37,480 nucleotides of DNA from a virus: IMG/VR virus record IMGVR_UViG_3300019890_000013, positions 1 to 37,480 of that record; one strand, written 5' to 3'. Every line of letters begins with the position of its first letter. Within the stretch, counting starts at the first letter, position 1. The notes under the pieces are model-generated. The model was not told where the DNA came from. It saw nothing but the letters and a program-made list of their open reading frames with translations, and searched no databases. The position numbers were made by a program, and so were the translations under genes. Positions 30,275 through 35,925 of this stretch are shown here, one piece after another.

Positions 30275-30294
30275 TGTATAGCTAGCTATACAAT
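30266..30294 (+). promoter_or_regulatory. Strong promoter overlapped by palindrome
   Basis: TTGACA (30266-30271), 17-bp spacer, TACAAT (30289-30294). The -35 overlaps the stop codon region of the first RHH gene, and the promoter drives the second RHH gene at 30363 and probably the rest of the rightward operon. Its -35 region matches the promoter at 26817. Confidence 0.85.
30275..30292. promoter_or_regulatory. 18-bp perfect palindrome operator
   Basis: TGTATAGCTAGCTATACA is a perfect palindrome that fills the promoter spacer and covers most of the -10 box, so a bound protein would block RNA polymerase. RHH proteins are encoded on both sides (30110-30274 and 30363-30527), making autoregulation by one of them the simplest reading. 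Confidence 0.8.
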
Positions 30295-30362
30295 GCAACA
30301 CATAATCTAGTTTAAGTAATAAATAGACTAATATAAAAAAGTAAACATAAGGGAAAAAGTAA

Positions 30363-30527
30363 ATGAGTAAAGAAGAGTTGAAAAAGGTGGGAACGGAAGT
30401 ACAAGAGGAAACTCTTATATCACTCAAGATTCTTGCACTCAAGAAAAGAGTTACACTAGCTGAATATGTTAGAGAAGTATTAGACAAACATGTACAGAGT
30501 AAAAGTAAACAGATAGAGGAAAGTTAA
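30363..30527 (+). CDS. CopG/RHH-type DNA-binding protein, 54 aa
   Basis: The product begins MSKEELKKVGTEVQEETLIS followed by LKILALKKRVTLAEYVREVL. The strand TEVQ, helix LISLKILALKK and helix LAEYVREVLDKHV give a classic ribbon-helix-helix. AAGGG lies upstream of ATG 30363. It is the first gene behind the palindrome promoter, so it may repress its own synthesis. A strong hairpin follows the stop. Confidence 0.75.
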   Translation: MSKEELKKVGTEVQEETLISLKILALKKRVTLAEYVREVLDKHVQSKSKQIEES

Positions 30528-30538
30528 TCTTTAGAGGT

Positions 30539-30569
30539 GCTGAGTAGTAGCTAGTAACTACCACTCAGC
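30539..30569. promoter_or_regulatory. Hairpin after RHH gene
   Basis: GCTGAGT-A-GTAG, loop CTAGTAA, CTAC-C-ACTCAGC gives a stem of 7 plus 4 bp with one A/C mismatch. There is no T-run after it on the plus strand. It lies in the gap between the RHH gene and the gene at 30605 and could stabilise or process the mRNA, or act as an attenuator. Confidence 0.6.
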
Positions 30570-30604
30570 GGAATAAAACATAACGCAACTTGGGAGCTAC
30601 AATC

Positions 30605-31027
30605 ATGTTCAAACGAACCATACACCAGTATTGCAATGATTCGCAATATAATTTTGCTTTAGGTAACGCCAAGGAAGGTATGACCGATAGACTATTCAGA
30701 CTATTCGTAAAAGATTTAATCAATAATTATGCCAAGCCACTCGATGGCACATTCTATTTATCTGTTAACCAACTACCAGAATTAGAGAAGAAAGAGTATC
30801 TCAAGCAGTGGATGTTTTGGGGTAAGGATGACGGCTCCATTGATGACTGGGCAGAGATTGTTGCCAAACCTGAAATATATCCTCACTACTTTACCGAATA
30901 TAAATCATCCCTTCAATACTGGGTAGACTTCTATTCTGATGACGTTTACCAAGAAGTACAGGAAGGTTTTGGCATGTGCTCGGTGATTGACATGCAAACA
31001 GGCGAGAGACTGTGGAGAATACAATAA
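30605..31027 (+). CDS. Hypothetical early protein, 140 aa
   Basis: The ATG at 30605 has GGGAG ten bases upstream; an in-frame TTG at 30590 is less likely. The product (MFKRTIHQYCNDSQYNFALG) is acidic and aromatic-rich, with WMFWGKDDGSIDDWAEIVAK in the middle and TGERLWRIQ at the end. I recognise no family. Its place early in the rightward operon suggests a host-takeover or regulatory role, but this is inference. Confidence 0.65.
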   Translation: MFKRTIHQYCNDSQYNFALGNAKEGMTDRLFRLFVKDLINNYAKPLDGTFYLSVNQLPELEKKEYLKQWMFWGKDDGSIDDWAEIVAKPEIYPHYFTEYKSSLQYWVDFYSDDVYQEVQEGFGMCSVIDMQTGERLWRIQ

Positions 31028-31128
31028 TGTCTATTCACTACTGCCACGAGTGCGACCGTCATGTTGATACGGATTATGAATATTGTAACTGCGAGGAAAG
31101 TGAAGATGAAGCATGCACGGAAGCTTAA
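31027..31128 (+). CDS. Tiny Cys-rich peptide, 33 aa
   Basis: The start overlaps the previous stop (TAATG). The peptide MSIHYCHECDRHVDTDYEYC, then NCEESEDEACTEA has C-x2-C and C-x-C pairs, consistent with one small zinc ribbon. A strong RBS for the next gene lies within it. Confidence 0.5.
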   Translation: MSIHYCHECDRHVDTDYEYCNCEESEDEACTEA

Positions 31129-31234
31129 AGATATTTATGTGGATATTAGATCAAGTGTAATAGCTGAGACTATTATTATGGCAGCAACATGTATGTGGAT
31201 TATTTATTGCTGCTTAATACTGATAACAAATTAG
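31106..31234 (+). CDS. Small membrane peptide, 42 aa
   Basis: ATG 31106 lies inside the preceding gene, after GAGGAAAGTGAAG. The product MKHARKLKDIYVDIRSSVIA, then ETIIMAATCMWIIYCCLILI with TN has a basic amphipathic N-terminus and one membrane helix. The strong site and the orientation of charges (basic end inside) support a real single-pass membrane peptide. Confidence 0.5.
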   Translation: MKHARKLKDIYVDIRSSVIAETIIMAATCMWIIYCCLILITN

Positions 31235-31241
31235 GTGATAC

Positions 31242-31418
31242 ATGAAAGATGATAACTGTGAATATGACTGTAAACATGTTTGTGTTGGATGCGATAAAAC
31301 ATTTTGTGAGATTAAAGATGAATATGACATGAAACATGAAGACGAGATTGTTGAGTCGTTACAGTTAAATTGCGGCGATTATTATTGTCACCCAGATTGC
31401 TTTAGAGATTGTCACTAG
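31242..31418 (+). CDS. Cys-rich zinc-finger-like protein, 58 aa
   Basis: TTAGGTGATAC precedes ATG 31242. The sequence MKDDNCEYDCKHVCVGCDKT with FC and later LNCGDYYCHPDCFRDCH contains ten cysteines and several histidines, arranged as two adjacent zinc-binding clusters similar in spirit to LIM or treble-clef fingers. It could bind host proteins; no known family is identified. Confidence 0.65.
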   Translation: MKDDNCEYDCKHVCVGCDKTFCEIKDEYDMKHEDEIVESLQLNCGDYYCHPDCFRDCH

Positions 31419-31450
31419 ACAAACAAGATAATTAATTAAAGAGGTGTCAC

Positions 31451-32335
31451 ATGGCGTTAAAGGCTAGAAAACCAATTGTAAAAGAAACAAGATTCAAAGC
31501 TGTTGTGTATGCTAACAGAGGTGTGGGTAAAACGCATTTATGCTGCTCCTTTCCAAATACTTACTTCATAGACAGCGAAGGGCTTAGTTGCCATCCCCAT
31601 TTTGTAGACATGCTTATTAAAAACAATAGCGATCTTGCACGTATCAACGAACTATCAGAGATTATCGCGGAAGTTAAAACATTGTTGTCCACTAAGCATG
31701 ATTACAAAACATTAGTGATAGATTCTATTACCTTCCCCTTTCACTTGTTATCAAACTTTGAAGCTGAACGTCTGGCAAAGAAATCTAAGATAGATTCAGA
31801 GGGTACAGAGTTTGGCGCAAATATGGCTAAAGCTAAACGACAAGTATTTGAGCTTGGTATGTTGTTAAGCCGTCTTGATATGAACGTGATCGTAACTGCA
31901 CATGAAAAAACAAAATATACTGATGGTAAAGAGCTGGGTAAAATGTCAGATGTGAATGACAAAATAGAGTATGCGCTTGGTAGTGTTATCAATCTAAAGT
32001 TAATTGGTAATGATGTAAAAGCATTCATAGAAAAGTCTAGATATACTCAGCTTCAACGCAATGAATTCATTGATTTTAACAACGGTTATGAGATACTTTG
32101 CGACAAATTGGGCAAGCAAGTATTTACCAAAGAATCCATAGCAGAAACATTAGCAACAAAGGAACAGTTAGAGGAAGCCAGACGATTAATAAAAGTATTG
32201 TCTGTGCCTGAGGAGTGGTTAAACAAAAAGATTGCATCTTGTCGAGCATCATCTGTTGATCAACTATCAGAAAAAGATATGCAGGAATTAATTAATTTGA
32301 TGTTAAACCGTCTTAATGAAAAGGAAGCCAGCTAA
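31451..32335 (+). CDS. Sak4-type RecA-like ATPase (AAA_24)
   Basis: GAGGTGTCAC precedes ATG 31451. The 294-residue protein has Walker A ANRGVGKTH (21-29), Walker B YKTLVIDSIT (D91), a sensor-like MNVIVTAHEK (H151) and a late basic/aromatic part. This is the layout of AAA_24 proteins including Sak4, a phage single-strand annealing recombinase that works with an SSB. The next gene encodes an SSB-like protein, which supports the recombination role. The genes overlap by one base. Confidence 0.8.
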   Translation: MALKARKPIVKETRFKAVVYANRGVGKTHLCCSFPNTYFIDSEGLSCHPHFVDMLIKNNSDLARINELSEIIAEVKTLLSTKHDYKTLVIDSITFPFHLLSNFEAERLAKKSKIDSEGTEFGANMAKAKRQVFELGMLLSRLDMNVIVTAHEKTKYTDGKELGKMSDVNDKIEYALGSVINLKLIGNDVKAFIEKSRYTQLQRNEFIDFNNGYEILCDKLGKQVFTKESIAETLATKEQLEEARRLIKVLSVPEEWLNKKIASCRASSVDQLSEKDMQELINLMLNRLNEKEAS

Positions 32336-32826
32336 TGTTTGATTATACAGTGATGACAAAAGACCAAGCAGAAATAGCCAGATATTCTTTGATGGAGAAA
32401 GGAAGATATAAGGCTGTTATAAAAAAGCAAGAATCAAAAACATCAAAGAGTGGAAACCCAATGATGGAGGTTATATTAGAGGTTTACGATAACAGCGGCG
32501 ATATTCATCAAGTAAAAGATTATTGGGTGTTCTCTAAAAAGATGATGTGGAAAGTCATCCATAGTATGGAGGCTTGTGGTTTGTTGAAAGAATATGAAAA
32601 TAAAACATTTCAGCCATACATGGTTGAGGAAAAGTGTGTAGATGTTATGGTTGGCATACAAAAAGGCCAGGAAATACCTTTTGATAAACTAGGCGATAGA
32701 CCGCTAGGAAGTTGCTACCCAGATAAGAATTGTATCGATGATTATGTGGTTGATGTAAATGTTAAACCTGCATCATCTATGCCGTTAAATGCAGTAGATA
32801 AATTCAACGATGATATTCCATTTTAA
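32335..32826 (+). CDS. SSB-like protein (DUF669-type)
   Basis: The 163-residue product has a beta-barrel-like core (GRYKAVIKKQESKTSKSGNP then MMEVILEVYDNSG) of the kind found in DUF669 and related phage ssDNA-binding proteins. Its last residues are FNDDIPF, almost exactly the acidic C-terminal tip of bacterial SSB (DDDIPF), the docking tail for host repair and replication enzymes. Together with the adjacent Sak4-type ATPase it forms a recombination module. Confidence 0.8.
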   Translation: MFDYTVMTKDQAEIARYSLMEKGRYKAVIKKQESKTSKSGNPMMEVILEVYDNSGDIHQVKDYWVFSKKMMWKVIHSMEACGLLKEYENKTFQPYMVEEKCVDVMVGIQKGQEIPFDKLGDRPLGSCYPDKNCIDDYVVDVNVKPASSMPLNAVDKFNDDIPF

Positions 32827-32835
32827 GGATATAAA

Positions 32836-33171
32836 ATGAAAAAGGTATTACTACTATTAGCTATTTCCACCTGCCTAACTGGCTGTTGGGAAAGAGCGAA
32901 CGGTGAAAAGGTTGGCGTTATTGTTAAGTGTGCTAGTGAAGGTGCGTTTATCAAAACTTATGAGTGTGAAATGATACGCGGTGGACTGAGTGGTGCAAGC
33001 GGTGTGATGGGACAATCATTCCACTTCACTGTTGAGAATAAAAATGATATCCCTCTAGTAGATAAAGCATTGGCAGAACAAAAAGAAGTACATATTAAGT
33101 ATCACAAAGAGTGGATAACCATGTGGCGTACAGAAACAAGTGATAATTCATTTTTAGATGAGATTGGTTAA
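32836..33171 (+). CDS. Outer-membrane-type lipoprotein, 111 aa
   Basis: A signal peptide MKKVLLLLAISTCLTGCWER ends in a lipobox LTGC with the lipidated Cys at 17. The mature part (GEKVGVIVKCASEGAFIKTY then ECEMIRGGLSGASG) resembles small lipoproteins I recall from bacteria and prophages. Residue +2 is Trp rather than Asp, so sorting to the outer membrane is expected. A role in superinfection exclusion or envelope modification is possible. A 390-bp noncoding segment follows. Confidence 0.75.
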   Translation: MKKVLLLLAISTCLTGCWERANGEKVGVIVKCASEGAFIKTYECEMIRGGLSGASGVMGQSFHFTVENKNDIPLVDKALAEQKEVHIKYHKEWITMWRTETSDNSFLDEIG

Positions 33172-33241
33172 AGAGTTCTTCGTGACGAAGAAATGGCGGT
33201 TGCGGCATTGATTGGCGAAATGCACTGAGTAGATACACTAA

Positions 33242-33315
33242 TTAGTTAGGTTAAAGCCCCAGGTATGCGCGTGTATCCGCGCAAAGGGGTAGTGAGTTCG
33301 AATCTCACCAACTGT
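33242..33315 (+). ncRNA. tRNA-like element or degenerate tRNA
   Basis: GTGAG-TTCGAAT-CTCAC (33292-33308) is a perfect T-arm with consensus T-loop. Upstream a stem TGCGCG / CGCGCA with a 6-nt loop sits inside CCCC / GGGG, in the anticodon-arm position, and AGTT-A-GG can pair with CCAACT as a weak acceptor with one bulge. The 74-nt span is tRNA-sized. No D-arm and no clear anticodon are seen, so a functional tRNA is not supported. Confidence 0.35.
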
Positions 33316-33327
33316 CAAAAATAATTA

Positions 33328-33391
33328 TTACCGTACGGTAACATTACGAGTGTTATTGTACATTTGTGTGCCATTTGTTACCGAGCGGTAA
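33328..33391. promoter_or_regulatory. Paired palindromic operators TTACCG-NN-CGGTAA
   Basis: TTACCGTACGGTAA (33328-33341) and TTACCGAGCGGTAA (33378-33391) share the same half-site and have centres exactly 50 bp apart. Extended, both read ATTACCG-NN-CGGTAACA, but in opposite orientation. Such a pair suggests cooperative binding or a loop by a dimeric regulator. Confidence 0.75.
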
Positions 33392-33461
33392 TGTTGAAGA
33401 GCAACAGGCGGGTAACACTATTTTGGGTTCGTAAGAATGCCAAAGGAAGCTATGCCAAATT

Positions 33462-33500
33462 GGTCGCCATAAAAACTTAGACGTACGCTAAGTGGCGACC
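33462..33500. promoter_or_regulatory. Cruciform-forming inverted repeat
   Basis: GGTCGCC (33462-33468) pairs with GGCGACC (33494-33500), and ACTTAG (33475-33480) with CTAAGT (33488-33493), around a centre ACGTACG. The left side has a six-base bulge (ATAAAA). The stem totals 13 bp with a strong outer clamp. Without a T-run it is not a standard terminator. Confidence 0.7.
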
Positions 33501-33540
33501 TAAAAGCCCACCAAATTGAGTTATTAAGAAAAACTTAATA

Positions 33541-33562
33541 GGAGAAAGTAATGCTATAAGAT
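33541..33562 (+). promoter_or_regulatory. RBS and two-codon leader frame before DUF6948-like gene
   Basis: AGGAGAAAGTA precedes ATG CTA TAA (33551-33559). The main ATG at 33563 is in the same frame, one codon after the stop, and lacks an RBS of its own. Either the gene relies on restart after the mini-frame, or an original N-terminus has gained a stop at codon 3. Confidence 0.65.
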
Positions 33563-33928
33563 ATGAAGTTAAAAGATGTAATCGAGCTTGTTAATTTATT
33601 ACAAGACCATCCTGTAATGGGATCTTTGAAAACAAAAGAAGATGGAAGATACGTAATAGCTAGGACTTACACTGCGGGTGTTTTTGCGGGCGAATTACAA
33701 TCGCGTAATGGCAGAGAAGTTGTATTTCATAATGCCAGAAGATTGTGGAAATGGTCTGGCGCTGCTTCATTATCTCAATTATGCATGGAAGGCGTAAAAG
33801 ATCCTGATAACTGCATGTTTCCATGTGAGGTTGACAGAGTTGAGTTATTAGAAGTTGTAGAGATTTTGGATGTTACTGACAAAGCTAAAAAAATTATTAA
33901 AGGTATAAAAATATGGGAAAACAAATAA
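33563..33928 (+). CDS. DUF6948-like protein, 121 aa
   Basis: The centre reads VIARTYTAGVFAGELQSRNG followed by REVVFHNARRLWKWSGAASL and SQLCMEGVKDPDNC. The pattern RTYSAGV-x2-G-L-x-SR-x-G-KEV, then NARR(I/L)W-x-W-GAASL is what I know as DUF6948, found in phages and mobile elements with no known function. The C-terminus has I/V strands ending KIIKGIKIW. It overlaps by 16 bp the gene for the Gly-alternating peptide, so the two are probably coupled. Confidence 0.75.
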   Translation: MKLKDVIELVNLLQDHPVMGSLKTKEDGRYVIARTYTAGVFAGELQSRNGREVVFHNARRLWKWSGAASLSQLCMEGVKDPDNCMFPCEVDRVELLEVVEILDVTDKAKKIIKGIKIWENK

Positions 33929-34092
33929 TAGCTGACGGTTCTGGTTCTGGTTCTGGTGACGGTGACGGTTCTGGTTACGGTTCTGGTTACGGTGACGGTT
34001 ACGGTGACGGTTACGGTTACGGTGACGGTTACGGTTACGGTGACGGTTACGGTTACGGTTCCGGTTACGGTTACGGTGAAGGTTACGGTTAA
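33913..34092 (+). CDS. Alternating-glycine repeat peptide (GX)n, 59 aa
   Basis: ATG 33913 lies inside the end of the DUF6948-like gene with AGGT eight bases before it. After MGKQIIAD the rest alternates strictly Gly-X for about 25 units, where X is Tyr (12), Asp (6), Ser (6) or Glu (1). The DNA is a tandem hexamer array (GGTTAC, GGTGAC, GGTTCT), yet no unit breaks frame and the array ends in TAA. Such (GY/GD/GS)n sequences resemble low-complexity, phase-separating or structural glycine proteins. Its function is unknown. Confidence 0.7.
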   Translation: MGKQIIADGSGSGSGDGDGSGYGSGYGDGYGDGYGYGDGYGYGDGYGYGSGYGYGEGYG

Positions 34093-34119
34093 TTTAAAGG
34101 TGTCGAATTCGAGGTTGAG

Positions 34120-34500
34120 ATGAGTGAAGAATTAAAAGCATGTCCATTTTGCGAGGGTGGAGCAGAACTAAATGACGATGAAGAATATTATACGTTTGGG
34201 TGTGAAAATTCGAAATGTATAGCTTATTGCCTAAAATTCACATATTGGTTTGATGATTTAGATGAAGTTCAAAAGAAATGGAATATCAGACCTATTGAAG
34301 ATGCAAGCATTCCAGAATCTATTTTTGTTAATCGAATTTCGCATATTTTATTAGATGAAGGATTAACTAACGACATGAAGATTCACTTAATAAAGTTGAG
34401 GTATAGAATCATGGCTTTTCCAGAGGTTGAGGTTACGGAAACAGAACAATCCGCTTTAGACTTTGTCTATAGAAGACAAAATGCACCAACTGAAAGTTAA
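34120..34500 (+). CDS. Lar-family restriction alleviation protein
   Basis: The opening EELKACPFCEGGAELN, the C-x4-C pair at CENSKC and the later EVQKKWNIRP fit Lar-type proteins (CPFCGG, then a CxxC-like pair, then A-x2-WN-x-R). Known Lar/Ral proteins modulate type I restriction to protect phage DNA. Here the family core (about 60 residues) is followed by a helical C-terminal extension of about 65 residues (FVNRISHILLDEGLTNDMKI). ATG 34120 follows GAGGTTGAG. Confidence 0.75.
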   Translation: MSEELKACPFCEGGAELNDDEEYYTFGCENSKCIAYCLKFTYWFDDLDEVQKKWNIRPIEDASIPESIFVNRISHILLDEGLTNDMKIHLIKLRYRIMAFPEVEVTETEQSALDFVYRRQNAPTES

Positions 34501-34521
34501 TTGCGCCAATGAGGTGAATGA

Positions 34522-34710
34522 ATGAAGTTAATTTGCTTTTTATTAGGGCATAAATATTTTAAATATCTTCAAACGTCCGAAGGTAATTCAATTGATGAAT
34601 GGGATTATAAAGGTGTAAAAATATCAAAGAAAGTTGTTACATTTTTTTACTGTAAAAGATGTTGTGAAAGATATACTTTGACAGAGTGCTTTAAAAAAGG
34701 TGATGAATGA
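34522..34710 (+). CDS. DUF1660-like small zinc protein, 62 aa
   Basis: The start MKLICFLLGHKYFKY and the pair CKRCCERY near residue 45 match the DUF1660-like layout (MKL-x-C-x2-GHKW, then C-x2-C), a short phage/prophage family proposed to bind zinc. GAGGTGAATGA precedes the ATG, and the stop overlaps the next start by ATGA. Confidence 0.65.
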   Translation: MKLICFLLGHKYFKYLQTSEGNSIDEWDYKGVKISKKVVTFFYCKRCCERYTLTECFKKGDE

Positions 34711-34886
34711 AAGATGTAGTTTATGATGATATAAAATTGGCAAAAAAGTTATTTGAAACAATAGTTGGTATCGATCCAAATTGTCACCATGAGTTAGAGT
34801 TCAATAAGTCTGATATGAATTTAAAAATAACATGTAAGAAATGCGGGTTGTTTTTAACAGCGAGTATTAGTAAAGGTGGTGGATGA
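34707..34886 (+). CDS. Small zinc-type protein, 59 aa
   Basis: The product begins MKDVVYDDIKLAKKLFETIV, then NCHHELEFN and ITCKKCGLFLT, giving a possible Cys/His zinc site (C-x-HH plus C-x2-C). It is coupled by ATGA to genes on both sides. The AAAAGGTGATGA junction provides the RBS. Unknown function. Confidence 0.65.
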   Translation: MKDVVYDDIKLAKKLFETIVGIDPNCHHELEFNKSDMNLKITCKKCGLFLTASISKGGG

Positions 34887-35077
34887 AAATATCTAAAAAT
34901 ACCAAAAGAAATGAGTCTATCAGTTCAGTGTTTGGATTAATGGAAAACTTAAAGAATATTAAAAAATGTTTAATTGGTAGAAATGGCCAAGCACCAGAAT
35001 GGTTTTATTGCTCTGGTTGTGGGGCTAACCACTACGATTTTCCTGATAAAACAACTTCAAAAATAGGTGATAAATGA
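34883..35077 (+). CDS. Small Cys protein, 64 aa
   Basis: The product MKISKNTKRNESISSVFGLM continues to PEWFYCSGCGANHYDFPDKT, where C-x2-C within FYCSGCGANH looks like half a zinc ribbon. Starts and stops are shared with neighbours (ATGA). Function unknown. Confidence 0.6.
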   Translation: MKISKNTKRNESISSVFGLMENLKNIKKCLIGRNGQAPEWFYCSGCGANHYDFPDKTTSKIGDK

Positions 35078-35238
35078 GTGAGTTACATAGTTATGAAGTT
35101 ATCCGTGAAGAAGAAAGTACAGGATTAAAAATAAGTAAGTTTAAAGTTGAGAGCGGCTGGTTATACGTTTTTTCCTATCCATTAGGCTTACAAGTACAAT
35201 TCGTTCCAAACCCGCCGGAGAAAGTGAATGAAGGATAA
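35074..35238 (+). CDS. Small beta protein, 54 aa
   Basis: Coupled by ATGA to the gene before it. The product MSELHSYEVIREEESTGLKI, then SKFKVESGWLYVFSYPLGLQ with VQFVPNPPEK is a compact beta-sheet of the kind I recall in small phage genes. The end codes for the stop/start module GGAGAAAGTGAATGA. Confidence 0.6.
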   Translation: MSELHSYEVIREEESTGLKISKFKVESGWLYVFSYPLGLQVQFVPNPPEKVNEG

Positions 35239-35374
35239 AAAATGGAATGAACCATATCCCGAAAATTATATTGATATACTAAGATATGATTTAGCTACAA
35301 GACCAAAAGATTTAAAGGAATTAGAAAAAGCAGAAGAGTTTCTAGGAATTAAGGAAAAAGTGAATGAGAATTGA
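35228..35374 (+). CDS. Small helical protein, 48 aa
   Basis: ATG 35228 lies in the end of the previous gene, with GGAGAAAGTGA as RBS. The product MKDKKWNEPYPENYIDILRY, then DLATRPKDLKELEKAEEFLG is charged and helical. It ends in the same KVNE residues as its predecessor because both stops fall in the repeated junction DNA. Confidence 0.55.
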   Translation: MKDKKWNEPYPENYIDILRYDLATRPKDLKELEKAEEFLGIKEKVNEN

Positions 35375-35534
35375 ATTAACAGAAGAATTTTTAGCGAGAA
35401 TTGATTATCTTGAACGCGCAGTAGTTGATTTACTTTATCTTGCTAGATGCCAGGGTTGGAAGTTTGACTACCAAGAAACACCGCAGATAAAAAACATACG
35501 ATTGAGCAATGAGATATCCAGCGAGGGAAAGTGA
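35364..35534 (+). CDS. Small helical protein, 56 aa
   Basis: ATG 35364 follows GGAAAAAGTGA. The product MRIELTEEFLARIDYLERAV, then VDLLYLARCQGWKFDYQETP is an amphipathic helical protein. It ends at the junction GAGGGAAAGTGA, which is the RBS for the next gene one base on. Confidence 0.55.
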   Translation: MRIELTEEFLARIDYLERAVVDLLYLARCQGWKFDYQETPQIKNIRLSNEISSEGK

Positions 35535-35747
35535 ATGAGTAATGATGAAGCAATTATTAGTGAAGATGTCATGAAAACTTTGCGCGGTATTTTTTGGGAT
35601 GGCTTCGATAGTTTTTTAATATTAGCAATAAATCTTCTAGATAATTACGAAAGCGATGAGCTAGCGACAATGAATTGCTTGGAATTAATAGAACAAATAA
35701 AACAAGATTTGCATGAAGAAGCTGAATTATACAAACAAGGTGGATAA
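35535..35747 (+). CDS. Small helical acidic protein, 70 aa
   Basis: GAGGGAAAGTGA precedes the ATG. The product MSNDEAIISEDVMKTLRGIF, then WDGFDSFLILAINLLDNYES is acidic and helical, ending YKQGG. Unknown function; part of the coupled small-gene array. Confidence 0.6.
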   Translation: MSNDEAIISEDVMKTLRGIFWDGFDSFLILAINLLDNYESDELATMNCLELIEQIKQDLHEEAELYKQGG

Positions 35748-35756
35748 GGATAAAGA

Positions 35757-35861
35757 ATGACACACCACGAACCAATATGCGCACATTCTTTTATGACATA
35801 TAGATGGCCTGTAAAGCCAACATTAGTGGCTAGCTCTGCTCTCGCGGAGCATTCTAGCTAG
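35757..35861 (+). CDS. Possible 34-aa peptide
   Basis: AAGGATAAAGA precedes ATG 35757. The product MTHHEPICAHSFMTYRWPVK, then PTLVASSALAEHSS is plausible, but its second half is written by the hairpin DNA at 35830-35861, so the coding frame could be incidental. Confidence 0.35.
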   Translation: MTHHEPICAHSFMTYRWPVKPTLVASSALAEHSS

Positions 35862-35897
35862 ATAAATGACGACCGTATAAATACGGCAAGCACGTCA
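35830..35897. promoter_or_regulatory. Two consecutive strong hairpins
   Basis: First: CTAGCT (35830-35835) pairs with AGCTAG (35856-35861) around GCTC / GAGC. Second: TGACG (35867-35871) pairs with CGTCA (35893-35897) around CCGTAT-AA-ATACGG (35873-35886). Neither has a T-run. They sit between two small genes and may form a stable RNA or bind regulators. Confidence 0.6.
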
Positions 35898-35925
35898 CAG
35901 GTTAGAGGTTTATTAGGTGAATGAG

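Larger units (their letters stand above)
33172..33550. promoter_or_regulatory. Long noncoding segment rich in structure
   Basis: No credible coding frame fills this stretch. In order it contains a tRNA-like fold (33242-33315), two palindromes of one family (33328-33341, 33378-33391) and a cruciform (33462-33500), then an RBS with a two-codon frame before the DUF6948-like gene. It probably holds the promoter, operators and perhaps a small RNA for the operon that encodes the alternating-glycine peptide. Confidence 0.6.

Noticed and set aside
30185-30487. 100-codon minus-strand frame across the RHH region
   Set aside because: Antisense to two good RHH genes and to the promoter with palindrome; hydrophobic runs come from A/T richness.
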